A stretch of 64,000 nt of DNA from Virgisporangium aurantiacum. GTDB lineage: Bacteria > Actinomycetota > Actinomycetes > Mycobacteriales > Micromonosporaceae. Of this stretch, positions 8,276 to 17,117 are shown in pieces (position 1 is the first letter of the stretch; each line of letters begins with the position of its first letter). A program made the position numbers and the translations under genes. The notes beneath the pieces are model-generated. The model made no database searches, was not told where the DNA came from, and saw only the letters and a program-made list of their open reading frames with translations. The DNA is taken from contig NZ_BOPG01000069.1 of NCBI RefSeq assembly GCF_016863635.1, positions 17,371 through 81,370 on the forward strand, given 5' to 3'.

Positions 8276-8529
8276 ACCCGATGATGAAGTACACGATCGC
8301 CCGGCTGGGGCTGTTCATTGTGGCCGCGGCGGTGCTACTGGTGGTCCCGATCGAATTGAACCCATTTCTGAAGCTCGGGATCGCGCTCATCGCGTCCGCT
8401 ATTTTGTCCTTTTTCCTCTTGCGCAAGCTTCGTGACGATGTGGCCAACCAACTCGCCGACGGAGCCCGCCAGCGCGCCGACCGCAAGGAAAAACTACGCA
8501 GCGCACTCGCCGGCGACGACCAGGACTGA
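8272..8529 (+). CDS. DUF4229 family membrane protein
   Basis: An 85-residue protein with two transmembrane helices (about residues 9-27 and 31-48) and a basic, helical C-terminal tail (R-K-L-R-D-D-V onward). The M-K-Y-T-I-A-R-L-G-L-F opening and two-helix layout match the DUF4229 family, which is widespread in Actinobacteria and often found near menaquinone genes. No function is known for the family. The GTG start overlaps the stop of the preceding gene by four bases, which fixes the start and implies translational coupling. M4 or M5 are possible alternative starts. Confidence 0.75.
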   Translation: MNPMMKYTIARLGLFIVAAAVLLVVPIELNPFLKLGIALIASAILSFFLLRKLRDDVANQLADGARQRADRKEKLRSALAGDDQD

Positions 8530-8532
8530 CGG

Positions 8533-8558
8533 TATAGGGGCGCCGCTATATAGGCGCC
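8533..8558 (+). promoter_or_regulatory. AT-rich repeat, possible promoter or weak hairpin
   Basis: The gap before the carboxypeptidase gene carries TATAGG twice, each followed by GGCGCC (8539-8544 and 8553-8558). TATATA at 8547-8552 could be a -10 box. The two GGCGCC blocks could also pair as a short hairpin. Neither reading is strong. Confidence 0.3.
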
Positions 8559-8619
8559 TATTGATTCCGATCACGTACAGCGGAGAACATGAGCGGAACC
8601 CGATCGCAGGAGGCGACGC

Positions 8620-10455
8620 ATGGGTTCCACAAAGAAACTCGTCCTCGGCATCACGGCGGCCATCGCCCTCGTGATCGCCGCCGCGCCGGCCGGTGCCGAA
8701 CCACGGCCCAACCCGACCGGCGCGACCTCCGCTCAGTACCAGGTCATCGGCCCGAAGACCTGGGCAGACGCCAACAACGTCGCCGCGACCGGCGCGTCGG
8801 TCGACGCCGTCGAGCACGGCAAGCTGTACATCACCGCGACGCCGGCCGAGGCGACCGCGATCCGCAAGCTCGGCTTCACGCTCGTCGAAGAGCCAAAAGT
8901 CGCGGATGGAATCGGAACGTTCGACTTCCCGCCCGCGGACTCGGCGTACCACAACTACGCCGAGATGACGGCCGAGCTCAACCAGATCGTCGCCGACCAC
9001 CCGACGATCGCCCGGCTGCAGACGATCGGCACCAGCTACGAGGGCCGCGCCCTCTACGCGCTGAAGATCTCCGACAACGTCGCCACCGACGAGAGCGAGC
9101 CCGAGGTCCTCTACAACGCGCATCAGCACGCCCGAGAGCACCTCACCGTGGAGATGGCCCTCTACCTGGCCAACATGTACACCAACGACTACGGGTCGGA
9201 CTCCCGGGTCACGAACGTCGTGAACTCGCGCGAGATCTGGATCCTGCCCGACGTCAACCCCGACGGCGGCGAGTACGACATCGCCACCGGTTCGTACCGG
9301 TCGTGGCGCAAGAACCGCCAGCCGAACAGCGGTAGCTCCGCGATCGGCACCGACCTCAACCGGAACTGGGGCTACAACTGGGGTTGCTGCGGCGGCTCGT
9401 CCGGCACGCCGTCCTCCGAGACCTACCGCGGCCCGTCGGCGTTCTCCGCGCCGGAAACTCAGGCGTTCCGGAACTTCGTGAACTCGCGCGTCGTCGGCGG
9501 CACGCAGCAGATCAAGATGAACATCGACTTCCACACCTACTCGCAGCTGATTCTCTGGCCGTACGGCTACACCACGGCCAACACCGCGCCCGGCCTGAAC
9601 GCCGACCAGGAACTCACGTTCCGCACCATCGGCAACCAGATGGCCGCGCTCAACACCTACACGCCGGAACAGTCCAGCGATCTGTACATCACCGACGGCG
9701 ACAGCCTCGACTGGATGTGGGCGACCCACGGCATCTTCGCCTACACGTTCGAGATGTACCCCGGCAGTTCCGGCGGCGGCGGCTTCTACCCGCCCGACGA
9801 GGTCATCCCGGCGCAGACGTCGCGTAACCGCACGGCGTCGCTGCTGCTGGCCGAGTACGCCGACTGCCCGTACCGCGCGGCCGGGCTGCAGGGCACCTAC
9901 TGCGGCACGCCGGGCACGACCGTCTACACCGACAACTTCGAGACGGCCACCGGCTGGACCACCAACGCCAACGCCACCGACACGGCCACCACCGGCGCGT
10001 GGGAGCGCGCCAACCCGGCCGGCACCAACTCCAGCGGCGTCAAGCAGGTCGACGTCACGCCCAGTGGCAGCAACGCGCTCGTCACCGGCGCCGCGGCCGG
10101 CGCCAGCGCGGGCGACTTCGACGTCGACGGCGGCACCACGAGCGTGCGGTCGCCGGCGGTCACGCTGCCGTCGACCGGAACGCTGACGCTGAGCTACCGG
10201 TGGTACCTGGCCCACGGCGCCAACGCGTCGAACGCCGACTTCTTCCGGGTCAGCATCGTCCACAATGGAGGGACGACGGTGCTGTTCACCCAGGCCGGCG
10301 CCGCCAGCAACAGAGACGGTTCGTACGGGCTCGGCAGCGTCAACATCAGCGCCTATGCCGGCCAGAGCGTGCGCATCATCTTCGAAGCGGCCGACGCCTC
10401 GACGGCAAGCCTGCTGGAGGCCTCCGTCGACGACGTGACCATCGTCCAGAGTTAA
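8620..10455 (+). CDS. Secreted M14 zinc carboxypeptidase with C-terminal accessory domain
   Basis: A 611-residue exported peptidase. The signal peptide (about residues 1-26) ends in A-x-A. The M14 catalytic domain covers roughly 105-415. The zinc ligands are H170 and E173 in H-A-R-E and H305 in D-F-H-T-Y-S, and the catalytic glutamate is E378 in T-F-E-M-Y-P-G. D-L-N-R-N-W supplies the substrate arginine. It removes C-terminal amino acids, like carboxypeptidase T. The last 170 residues look like a beta-sandwich that may bind substrate or the wall. An AGGAGG site (8609-8614) supports the ATG. It converges on the GH13 gene with 30 bp between stops. Confidence 0.92.
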   Translation: MGSTKKLVLGITAAIALVIAAAPAGAEPRPNPTGATSAQYQVIGPKTWADANNVAATGASVDAVEHGKLYITATPAEATAIRKLGFTLVEEPKVADGIGTFDFPPADSAYHNYAEMTAELNQIVADHPTIARLQTIGTSYEGRALYALKISDNVATDESEPEVLYNAHQHAREHLTVEMALYLANMYTNDYGSDSRVTNVVNSREIWILPDVNPDGGEYDIATGSYRSWRKNRQPNSGSSAIGTDLNRNWGYNWGCCGGSSGTPSSETYRGPSAFSAPETQAFRNFVNSRVVGGTQQIKMNIDFHTYSQLILWPYGYTTANTAPGLNADQELTFRTIGNQMAALNTYTPEQSSDLYITDGDSLDWMWATHGIFAYTFEMYPGSSGGGGFYPPDEVIPAQTSRNRTASLLLAEYADCPYRAAGLQGTYCGTPGTTVYTDNFETATGWTTNANATDTATTGAWERANPAGTNSSGVKQVDVTPSGSNALVTGAAAGASAGDFDVDGGTTSVRSPAVTLPSTGTLTLSYRWYLAHGANASNADFFRVSIVHNGGTTVLFTQAGAASNRDGSYGLGSVNISAYAGQSVRIIFEAADASTASLLEASVDDVTIVQS

Positions 10456-10485
10456 AACCTTATGGGACGCGCGCAGCGTCGCCGT

Positions 10486-12132
10486 TCACGCGGCGGCGCT
10501 GCGGCGCAGTCTGATCCAGCGGTAGCCGTATCCGGTCAACGCCAGATCCTTGAGCCCGTCGAGCGGCTCGTAGTCCTGGTCGGCGAACACCTGGTTCAAC
10601 TCCTCGGCCTCGCCGCGCAGCGAACTCAGGTCCACAGTGGACGGTTCGGCGGAGAGGTTGTGCAGGAACAGCATCGTCCCCGCCGCGCCGTCGGCCCGGT
10701 GTACCAGTACACCCCGCCCGACCGGGACGTCGACGTGCGTGCACGTGCCGCAGCCGACCTCCGGGCTCTCCCGGAGCGTGTGGATCATCCGCTCGAACCA
10801 GTTCAGCAGCGAGCCGCGGTCGTGCCGGGCGTCGTCCACATTGATCTTCTTGAAGGCGAAGTCGCCGCGCGACACCACCGGCCGGATGAGGTCCTTCGAC
10901 GGCGCCGTCGAGAAGCCGGCGTTGCGCGCGCCGGACCACTGCATCGGCGTCCGGATCGCGTAGCGGCCGTCCTGCGACAGGTCCTCGCCCATGCCGATCT
11001 CGTCGCCGTACCGCAGCACCGGCGTGCCGCGCAGCGTGAACTGCAACGAGTAGGCCAGTTCCAGCCGGCGCCGGTCGCCTTTCATCATCGGGGCGAGGCG
11101 CCGCCGGATGCCCCGGTCGTACAGCTTCATGCGCTCCTCGGGGCCGAACTCCTCGAACACGTCGGCCCGCTGCTCGGCGGTGAGCCGCGACAGGTCGATC
11201 TCGTCGTGGTTGCGCAGGAACGTGGCCCACTGCGCGCCGTCGGGCAGCTTCGGCGTGTCGCGCAGCGCGTCGATGAGCTGCTCGGCGTCTCCGCGGGCGA
11301 GCGCCAGCACCAGGCGGCCGTTGAGCATGAAGTCGAAGAGCATGTGGAGCCGGCTGTGCGCGCCGCCGTCGTCGGTGAAGTAGCGCTTGAGCTCGTCGGG
11401 CTCGACGTTCGCCTCGGCCAGCAGGATCGCGTCGCCCCGTCGCCACTGGGTGTGTGAGCGCAGTTCGGCGAGGAAGTCGAAGTTCTTGGGGCTGTTCTGG
11501 TTGCCCGGCTCGGTCTCCTCGATGATGAACGGCACCGCGTCCATGCGGAACCCGGCGACCCCGAGTTGCAGCCAGAACGCCACGATCCGCTTGATCTCGT
11601 CGCGTACCTCGGGGTTCTCGATGTTCAGGTCGGGCTGGAAGTCGTAGAACCGGTGGTAGTACCAGGCCTGGACTTCCTTGTGCCAGGTCCACGTCTCCTT
11701 CTGCTCGCCCGGGAACACCATGCCCTGGAACCGGTCGCTCGGCTCCTCGGCGGACCAGATGTACCAGTCCTTCTTCGGCCCGCCGGCGACGGCTTCGCGG
11801 AACCACGGGTGCTCGTCGGACGTGTGGTTCACGACCAGGTCGATCATCACCTTGATGCCGAGGTTCTTCGCGCGGTACAGCAGTTCGGCGAAGTCGCCGA
11901 GGCTTCCGAGCCGCGGGTCGACGCCGTAGAAGTCGGTGACGTCGTACCCGTCGTCGCGGCCGGGCGTCGGGTGGATCGGGTTCAGCCACAGGCAGGTGAC
12001 GCCCAGCCGGCTCAGATAGTCGAGCCGCCCGATCAGTCCCCTGATGTCCCCGATGCCGTCGCCGTTCGAGTCGGCGTACGTGTCGACGTCGAGGGAGTAG
12101 ATGACGGCCTCGGTGTACCAGCGGGGATCCAT
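10486..12132 (-). CDS. TreS-like GH13 alpha-glucosidase/trehalose synthase family enzyme
   Basis: A 548-residue GH13 enzyme. All four family regions are present: V-M-I-D-L-V-V-N-H, the nucleophile D198 in G-F-R-M-D-A-V-P-F, the acid/base E240 in L-L-A-E-A-N-V, and D310 in F-L-R-N-H-D-E-I-D. The nucleophile region and the D-F-Q-P-D-L-N stretch resemble trehalose synthase (maltose glucosyltransferase). A typical TreS is about 570-600 residues, and no maltokinase, GlgE or trehalose gene is next to it. It could therefore be a related alpha-glucosidase. It has no signal peptide and should be cytoplasmic. The adjacent small membrane protein genes end 30 bp upstream on the same strand. Confidence 0.8.
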   Translation of the reverse strand: MDPRWYTEAVIYSLDVDTYADSNGDGIGDIRGLIGRLDYLSRLGVTCLWLNPIHPTPGRDDGYDVTDFYGVDPRLGSLGDFAELLYRAKNLGIKVMIDLVVNHTSDEHPWFREAVAGGPKKDWYIWSAEEPSDRFQGMVFPGEQKETWTWHKEVQAWYYHRFYDFQPDLNIENPEVRDEIKRIVAFWLQLGVAGFRMDAVPFIIEETEPGNQNSPKNFDFLAELRSHTQWRRGDAILLAEANVEPDELKRYFTDDGGAHSRLHMLFDFMLNGRLVLALARGDAEQLIDALRDTPKLPDGAQWATFLRNHDEIDLSRLTAEQRADVFEEFGPEERMKLYDRGIRRRLAPMMKGDRRRLELAYSLQFTLRGTPVLRYGDEIGMGEDLSQDGRYAIRTPMQWSGARNAGFSTAPSKDLIRPVVSRGDFAFKKINVDDARHDRGSLLNWFERMIHTLRESPEVGCGTCTHVDVPVGRGVLVHRADGAAGTMLFLHNLSAEPSTVDLSSLRGEAEELNQVFADQDYEPLDGLKDLALTGYGYRWIRLRRSAAA

Positions 12133-12162
12133 GTGCTCCCGCTTGCCCCCGGGACCGTTTTC

Positions 12163-12555
12163 CTAATCCCTGCCGGCCCTGATCAACCAGATCAGACCCA
12201 GCACCGGCAGCACGACGGGTATGAACCCGTACCCCTGCCCGAAGTGCGACCACACCGTGGCGTCGGGGAAGTCGTCGGGCTGCACGTAGCTGATCGTCCC
12301 GACCGTGAGCACCCCCACGAGCTCGATCGAGCAGGCGACCAGCGCGACCTTCCGCGCCGTTTCGCCACCCTTCGCGAGCGCGACCGTCGCCACCACGTAG
12401 ATCGCCGCCGCGAACGCGGAGAGCAGGTACGCGACCGGCGCCTCGTCGAACTTCGTGACGAGCTGGTACGCGGCCCGCACGCTCGCGCTCAGCGCGAACA
12501 CCGCGTACACGAGCAGCAGCGCCCGTCCTGGCCCGATGTTGATCTTTCTAGCCAC
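12163..12555 (-). CDS. Small four-helix membrane protein, unknown function
   Basis: About 130 residues with four predicted transmembrane helices, beginning V-A-R-K-I-N-I-G-P-G. The GTG at 12555 was chosen because it overlaps the stop of the upstream gene by a few bases (GTGGCTAG on the minus strand) and gives a clean N-terminus; earlier starts would add a cysteine-rich stretch read out of the neighbour. The acidic P-D-D-F-P-D-A-T loop before the last helix probably faces outside. It is the third gene of a helicase-led minus-strand unit. No named family was recognised. Confidence 0.65.
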   Translation of the reverse strand: MARKINIGPGRALLLVYAVFALSASVRAAYQLVTKFDEAPVAYLLSAFAAAIYVVATVALAKGGETARKVALVACSIELVGVLTVGTISYVQPDDFPDATVWSHFGQGYGFIPVVLPVLGLIWLIRAGRD

Positions 12556-12907
12556 CGAGCCCCCAGATCTGCAGCAACCGCAGGAACAGCGGCGCCAGCA
12601 CCAGCGCACCCGCGGCCAGGATCACCGATCCCCACTTCGTGGGTTCGAGTTTCGCCAGGTAGATCGCGGCCGGTTCGAGGATCACCGCGGTGAGCAGGTA
12701 CCCAAGCAGCAGGCCGAGTTGCACGTCGTGCCCGCCCGCGATCAGGACGACCGCGGTGACCGTCCACACACCGACCAGCGCCGAGAGCACCCACGCGGCG
12801 GTGAACAGGGCACGCCCGGGTGCGCGGTCGAGGCGGGCCGCCACGAACCCCCACACCGCGTACGCCAGCCCGGCCGCGATGACCACGTAGCCCAGCGCGT
12901 CGATCAC
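12548..12907 (-). CDS. Small four-helix membrane protein, unknown function
   Basis: A 119-residue hydrophobic protein with four helices (about residues 5-22, 33-58, 65-85 and 93-115). The GTG start at 12907 overlaps the helicase stop as GTGA, and its own end overlaps the next small membrane gene, so the three are translationally coupled. The two small proteins have similar length and helix number and may associate, but sequence similarity between them is weak. I do not recognise a family, and the link to the helicase may reflect only shared transcription. Confidence 0.65.
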   Translation of the reverse strand: MIDALGYVVIAAGLAYAVWGFVAARLDRAPGRALFTAAWVLSALVGVWTVTAVVLIAGGHDVQLGLLLGYLLTAVILEPAAIYLAKLEPTKWGSVILAAGALVLAPLFLRLLQIWGLGG

Positions 12908-14907
12908 CCGGAAAGTGTGTCAGACAGCTGATGCGGCAGCGCCTTCGCGTGCACGATGTCGAGCCGCGACACCGCACGGGTCAGCACGACGTACAGGCGG
13001 TTGAGGCCGCGCGCCTCCGCCGCGACGATGTCGGCCGGTTCGACGATGATCACGTGGTCGTATTCGAGGCCCTTCGCGACCGTCGCCGGAAGCAGCGTTA
13101 CCCGCTCCGCGGCTTCCACCTCGTCGGCGGTCGCGGTCTCGATGCCGACCTCCGCGAGCGCCGTGCGGAGCCCGGCCACGGCGGCGTCGGGCGCGATCAC
13201 GCCGACCGACCCCTCGATCGCGAGCGCGCGGCGGACCGCGGCGATCGTCGCGCCGGGCACGTCGTGGTCGTTCGTCACGCGCAGCTCACCGTCGGCGCGC
13301 AGGGAAACAGCCGGGGGGACGTCGACAGCGAGCGCCGGCAACAGCCGGTTCGCGAGGACGAGCACCGCGGCCGGAACCCGGAACCCGGTGGTCAACGGCA
13401 CCACCCGCCCTTGCGGCTTGCCGAGGTGGTCGAGGCTCTCCGTCCACGTCCTGGCGGCCCACGGCGCGGTGCCCTGTGCGAGGTCGCCGAGCACGGTGAG
13501 CGCCGCGTGTTCGCTGCGGCGGGCGATCGCCCGGCACTGCATGGGGGAGAGGTCCTGCGCCTCGTCGACCACCACGTGCCCGAAGCTGGTCGGACGTTCG
13601 ATCAACCCGTTGGCCTCGTCGACGAGGACGGCGTCGGCATGGGTCCACCGGGCGGATTTCCAGGTTTTCGGGGGTTTCGCCCAGCGGATGGCCTCCTGTT
13701 CCGCCGGGGTGAGCTCGGTGGTGCTCGGGTCGGTGAGCAGTTCCGCCACCAGCTCCGGACCGGTGACCGCCGGCCACACCTGGTCGAGGAGCGCGGTGAC
13801 CGGCTTGCTCCGGCCCATCCGGCGGAGCCAGGTGTCGCTGGGCGAGTCGCCCCGCCGGGTCTCCGACTGCCGCTGCAGCAGCCCGACCACCCGGGCCCGG
13901 ACCCGTTCCCGCCCCACGCCGTACGCCGGGTTCTCCCGTCTCACGTCGTCGACGATGCGGCGCAGCCGTTCGATGGCGATCCGCCACCGGTAGGAATCGT
14001 CGGGGACGGTCAGCGGCTCGGTCGGCTTGCCGATGCGCCGCCAGAGCGCGTCCGACAGCACCGCGGCCATCTTCGCGTCATGCTTGACCCGCGCCGCTTC
14101 GGGCGTGTCAACCGCCTTGACCGGCACGGTGTCGACCAGCGCGTCGACGGTGGACTGGTGCACGTCGAGTTCGCCGAGGGCCGGCAGCACGCTCGCGATG
14201 TAGTGCAGGAACGCCGTGTTCGGCCCGACGATCAGCACGCCCGACCTTCGCAGCCGTTCGCGGTGCGTGAAGAGCAGGAACGCCGCCCGGTGCAGGCCCA
14301 CCGCGGTCTTGCCGGTACCCGGTGCGCCCTGCACGCAGATCGTGTCGCCCAGCTCGGCGCGGACCAGTTCGTCCTGTTCCGGCTGGATCGTGGCGACGAT
14401 GTCGCGCATCGGCCCGACGCGGGGCCGCTCGATCTCCGCCGTCAGGATGCGGCTGGCGGTGCCGAGTTCCTCCCCGCGGTCGAGGTGCTCGTCTTCGAAG
14501 CTGGTGAGCCGGCCCTTCACGAACCCGAAGCGCCGCCGGGTGCGCACGCCCTGCGGGTCGCGCGCACTGGCCTGGTAGAACGACCGCGAGACGGGTGCCC
14601 GCCAGTCGAGCACCATCGGCTCGCCGGCCGCGTCGGTGACGTGTCGTCGCCCGATGTGGAACCGGTTGTCGTCGCTCAGTTCGAGCCGCCCGAAGAAGAG
14701 CGGCGTGTTCGGGTCGTCGGCGAGCTCCCGCATCCGCCGGGACATGTGCCGGCCGAGCTGCTCGGCGGTGTAGGCATCACCGGCGACCCTGTCGCCCGTG
14801 GCGAAGAGCACCTCGGCCAGCTCGCGCATCCGTTTGAGCGCGGCCCGGGACTCGGTGAGATGTTGACGTTCTGCTGCGAGGTCGGAGTCAAGATCGGACA
14901 CAGGCAC
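12904..14907 (-). CDS. HelD/HelR-type superfamily 1 helicase
   Basis: About 667 residues. An N-terminal helical hairpin (A-A-E-R-Q-H-L-T-E-S-R-A-A-L-K) precedes the helicase core, as in HelD proteins that enter and recycle stalled RNA polymerase. Walker A is Q-G-A-P-G-T-G-K-T-A-V-G-L-H-R, and the Walker B/motif II region is V-V-D-E-A-Q-D-L-S-P-M-Q. L-P-A-T-V-A-K-G-L-E-Y-D-H and L-Y-V-V-L-T-R-A close the C-terminal RecA domain. The actinobacterial relatives protect against rifamycins. The GTG at 14907 has AAGGGA 7 bp upstream, and 14901 is the alternative start. UvrD-like repair helicases have a different N-terminus, so HelD type is preferred. Confidence 0.82.
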   Translation of the reverse strand: MPVSDLDSDLAAERQHLTESRAALKRMRELAEVLFATGDRVAGDAYTAEQLGRHMSRRMRELADDPNTPLFFGRLELSDDNRFHIGRRHVTDAAGEPMVLDWRAPVSRSFYQASARDPQGVRTRRRFGFVKGRLTSFEDEHLDRGEELGTASRILTAEIERPRVGPMRDIVATIQPEQDELVRAELGDTICVQGAPGTGKTAVGLHRAAFLLFTHRERLRRSGVLIVGPNTAFLHYIASVLPALGELDVHQSTVDALVDTVPVKAVDTPEAARVKHDAKMAAVLSDALWRRIGKPTEPLTVPDDSYRWRIAIERLRRIVDDVRRENPAYGVGRERVRARVVGLLQRQSETRRGDSPSDTWLRRMGRSKPVTALLDQVWPAVTGPELVAELLTDPSTTELTPAEQEAIRWAKPPKTWKSARWTHADAVLVDEANGLIERPTSFGHVVVDEAQDLSPMQCRAIARRSEHAALTVLGDLAQGTAPWAARTWTESLDHLGKPQGRVVPLTTGFRVPAAVLVLANRLLPALAVDVPPAVSLRADGELRVTNDHDVPGATIAAVRRALAIEGSVGVIAPDAAVAGLRTALAEVGIETATADEVEAAERVTLLPATVAKGLEYDHVIIVEPADIVAAEARGLNRLYVVLTRAVSRLDIVHAKALPHQLSDTLSG

Positions 14908-15098
14908 GTGGCGTTCCCTTACGGACCATTCGTGGCTCGCTCGCGTATCCGGGGCGGCGTGGGCAAACCCAGGCGCGGTGACGTCCGCTGCGGTGCAACA
15001 CACCGCGGCCGTCAAGCGGCCAGCCAGGTTACGCCGATACCCCCAATCCCTCCACCGATTTACAACGCAGGGCTTGTTTGCCAGCCCCTCTGTCCCCT

Positions 15099-15116
15099 GT
15101 TAATAATATTGTTAAC
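15099..15116. promoter_or_regulatory. AT-rich palindrome, likely operator of the toxin-antitoxin unit
   Basis: GTTAATAATATTGTTAAC is an 18-bp palindrome with one mismatched pair (bases 6 and 13). It stands out in a very GC-rich region and ends 17 bp before the ATG of the toxin remnant. Antitoxins of this helix-turn-helix type usually repress their own promoter through such a site. Confidence 0.6.
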
Positions 15117-15133
15117 CTGGGAGGTTGGTTGGA

Positions 15134-15410
15134 ATGGCATGGGACATTTTCGTCACCTCGCAAGTAAAGGAGTTCCTCGACTCCACCACGGCGATCGTGC
15201 ATAGCGAACATGAAGGAACTCCGGCCACCGTCCGCCGGCCGATCCGAGGTCAGAATCCTGTTCGTCTTCGATCCTTGGCGGTCGGCGATTCTGCTCGTGG
15301 CCGGCGACAAGTCCGGCCAGTGGAGCAGCTGGTACCGGAGGGCGATCCCAGAAGCGGAGCAGCTCTACGCGGAGTACCTAAAGGACCGGGAAGAGGAGCA
15401 GGGTCGATGA
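15134..15410 (+). pseudogene. Decayed HigB/Gp49-like toxin gene
   Basis: The start M-A-W-D-I-F-V-T-S-Q-V-K-E-F-L (15134-15178) and the end N-M-K-E-L-R-P-P-S...Y-A-E-Y-L-K (15207-15407) are the two ends of a RelE/HigB-superfamily toxin, but they lie in different frames. Intact relatives are about 110-120 residues and have some 35-45 residues between these blocks; here fewer than ten remain. A middle deletion joins K-E-F to the D-S-x-T-A motif, and one extra base near 15195 then shifts the frame. The C-terminal half can still be read to the stop at 15408-15410, which overlaps the antitoxin ATG. The product should be inactive as an mRNA interferase. Confidence 0.72.
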
Positions 15411-15727
15411 GCGAGTATGTTCGCTGGCGCGACACCGAACACTATGCCCGTGCCGTGGCGGACGCCGGCGGGGAAGAGGCGTTCAAGGCGCGCGCTCGGG
15501 AGCTGGATGACTGGGCCCGCGGTTGGCGGCTCGTCGAGATGCGCAAGCACCGCGGCATGACCCAGGAGCAGGTCGCCACCCACATGGGGATATCGGTGGC
15601 CCGGGTTTCCCAGATCGAATCGGGCAAGGTGTCCACCCAGGATGTGCTCGCCCGCTACGTCGCGGCTCTCGGTGGCACGCTCATCCTGGTTGCCGACTTC
15701 GGCGACGAGCAGATGCACGTCGCCTGA
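15407..15727 (+). CDS. XRE/HigA-like helix-turn-helix antitoxin
   Basis: A 106-residue protein. After a charged N-terminal helix region comes a Cro/C1-type helix-turn-helix (about residues 46-85): M-T-Q-E-Q-V-A-T-H-M-G-I-S-V-A-R-V-S-Q-I-E-S-G. It ends in a short beta segment, L-I-L-V-A-D-F. This is the usual antitoxin partner of HigB/Gp49-like toxins and follows the toxin, as in that class. The ATG overlaps the toxin stop (ATGA). The gene is intact although the toxin is broken, so it may survive as an autorepressor. It converges directly on the ATPase gene with no base between stops. Confidence 0.85.
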   Translation: MSEYVRWRDTEHYARAVADAGGEEAFKARARELDDWARGWRLVEMRKHRGMTQEQVATHMGISVARVSQIESGKVSTQDVLARYVAALGGTLILVADFGDEQMHVA

Positions 15728-17104
15728 TCAGAGCAGATCCGCGGGCGTGAACGTCCGGACCTCGGGGTGGCCGCCCAGCGACGCGTCGGGGCCGCCCCTC
15801 GACCAGAACGCGTACGTCAGGGCCGTACCGCCGGGTTCGGGGAGGTGGGCGGCCCTGCGCTGAAGGTCACCCAGGTCGCGGACGGTCAGCGGACCCGCCT
15901 GCCAGCGGCATTCGCCGACCAGAACGGGGTGGTCGCCGGCCAGGCCGAGCACGTCGATCTCCACCGTTTCGTCCTTCCACCAGCGGCCGACCACCGTGTC
16001 GGGCGGGAGGTCGCCGGCTGCCACGAGGCGGCCGGCGTGGTCGCGGGCGGCGGCCTCGAAGACCTGCGCCAGGTGCGACTGCCACCGGCCGGCCGTGCGG
16101 CGCTGGACGGCCGGGCCCTGCCCGCCCTCGATCAGGTCGGCGTCGTCGCGGAGGACGCGGAACCAGTAGGCAAGGTAGTGGTCGGCGATCTCATAGAGCG
16201 GATCGGGCGAGCCGGTGCTCCCCAGGGAGCGGACCGTGCGGACGTAGCCGGCCCGCCGCAGCCGGTCGAGGGTGTAGTCGATGCGTTGCTGGGCCCGGCC
16301 GGCGATCCGCGAGCGGCGACGGGCGCCACCGGCCATGGCGGTGAGCACCCGTTCGTAGCCGCCGCGCCAGTCGAGGTCTTCGGAGAGGATGTCGGGCGCG
16401 TCGCGCAGCAACAGGCCGCCCGGGGTGAAGGCCAGTTCGCGCAGGTTGTCGTTGGTCGAAAGGCCGGGTGACCAGCGGCTCAGGTGGAGCGGGTAGCCGC
16501 CGCAGGCCGCGTACGCCTCGACGAACGTCTCCGGTGCCAGCGAGGGCTGGAACGCCCGCGCCTCGGCGAGCGGAAAGGGGTCCATCCGGCGCTCGACGCC
16601 GGCCCTGCGGTGCAACCCGCCCTGCGGGCCCAGCATCTGCTCCATCACCGCGACCGCGGAGCCGGTGATCACCAGCATGAGCCGCTGGTTCCGGACGTGG
16701 TTCTCCCAGACGGCCGACACCGTGTCGGCGAAGTCGGCGCGCCCGCCGGTGAGGCGCGGCGCCTCGTCGAGGACGACCAGCAGCGGCTCGGTGCGGGCCA
16801 GCCCGGCGACGAACCGCAGCGCGGCCTCCCACGTGGGGAACGTCTCGGGGACCAGGTCTCGCACGTCCTCTTCCAGCTGCTCGCGGAGCGCACCGGCGAA
16901 CCGCCGTAACTGCCGGTCGTCGGTGTCCTGCCGGGTGGCGGTGAAGTAGACCGCGCGCTTGTCGCCGGCGAAGTGCGAGAGCAGAAAGGTCTTTCCGATG
17001 CGACGCCGACCCCAGACCACCGCGAGCTCCGGGTGACCGCCGGCGGCCCGCGCCCAGGCCGCGTTCAACTCGGCGAGCTCGGCCGTGCGTCCCACGATGG
17101 CCAC
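15728..17104 (-). CDS. AAA ATPase with DUF234 (nuclease-like) C-terminal domain
   Basis: A 458-residue STAND/archaeal-ATPase-type protein. Walker A is W-G-R-R-R-I-G-K-T near residues 31-39, and the Walker B region is L-L-V-V-L-D-E-A. A winged-helix part follows (about 280-320, R-I-D-Y-T-L-D-R-L-R-R-A-G-Y-V). The C-terminal DUF234 domain resembles a PD-(D/E)xK nuclease: E-I-D-V-L-G then G-E-C-R-W, where the usual lysine is arginine. The family's role is unclear, with defence or mobile-element links proposed. The GTG start has TACCTT 6 bp upstream, and the tandem operator at 17118-17148 lies over that promoter. The mixed ATPase/nuclease assignment is firm, but its activity is not. Confidence 0.82.
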   Translation of the reverse strand: MAIVGRTAELAELNAAWARAAGGHPELAVVWGRRRIGKTFLLSHFAGDKRAVYFTATRQDTDDRQLRRFAGALREQLEEDVRDLVPETFPTWEAALRFVAGLARTEPLLVVLDEAPRLTGGRADFADTVSAVWENHVRNQRLMLVITGSAVAVMEQMLGPQGGLHRRAGVERRMDPFPLAEARAFQPSLAPETFVEAYAACGGYPLHLSRWSPGLSTNDNLRELAFTPGGLLLRDAPDILSEDLDWRGGYERVLTAMAGGARRRSRIAGRAQQRIDYTLDRLRRAGYVRTVRSLGSTGSPDPLYEIADHYLAYWFRVLRDDADLIEGGQGPAVQRRTAGRWQSHLAQVFEAAARDHAGRLVAAGDLPPDTVVGRWWKDETVEIDVLGLAGDHPVLVGECRWQAGPLTVRDLGDLQRRAAHLPEPGGTALTYAFWSRGGPDASLGGHPEVRTFTPADLL

Positions 17105-17117
17105 CGCACCAAGGTAC

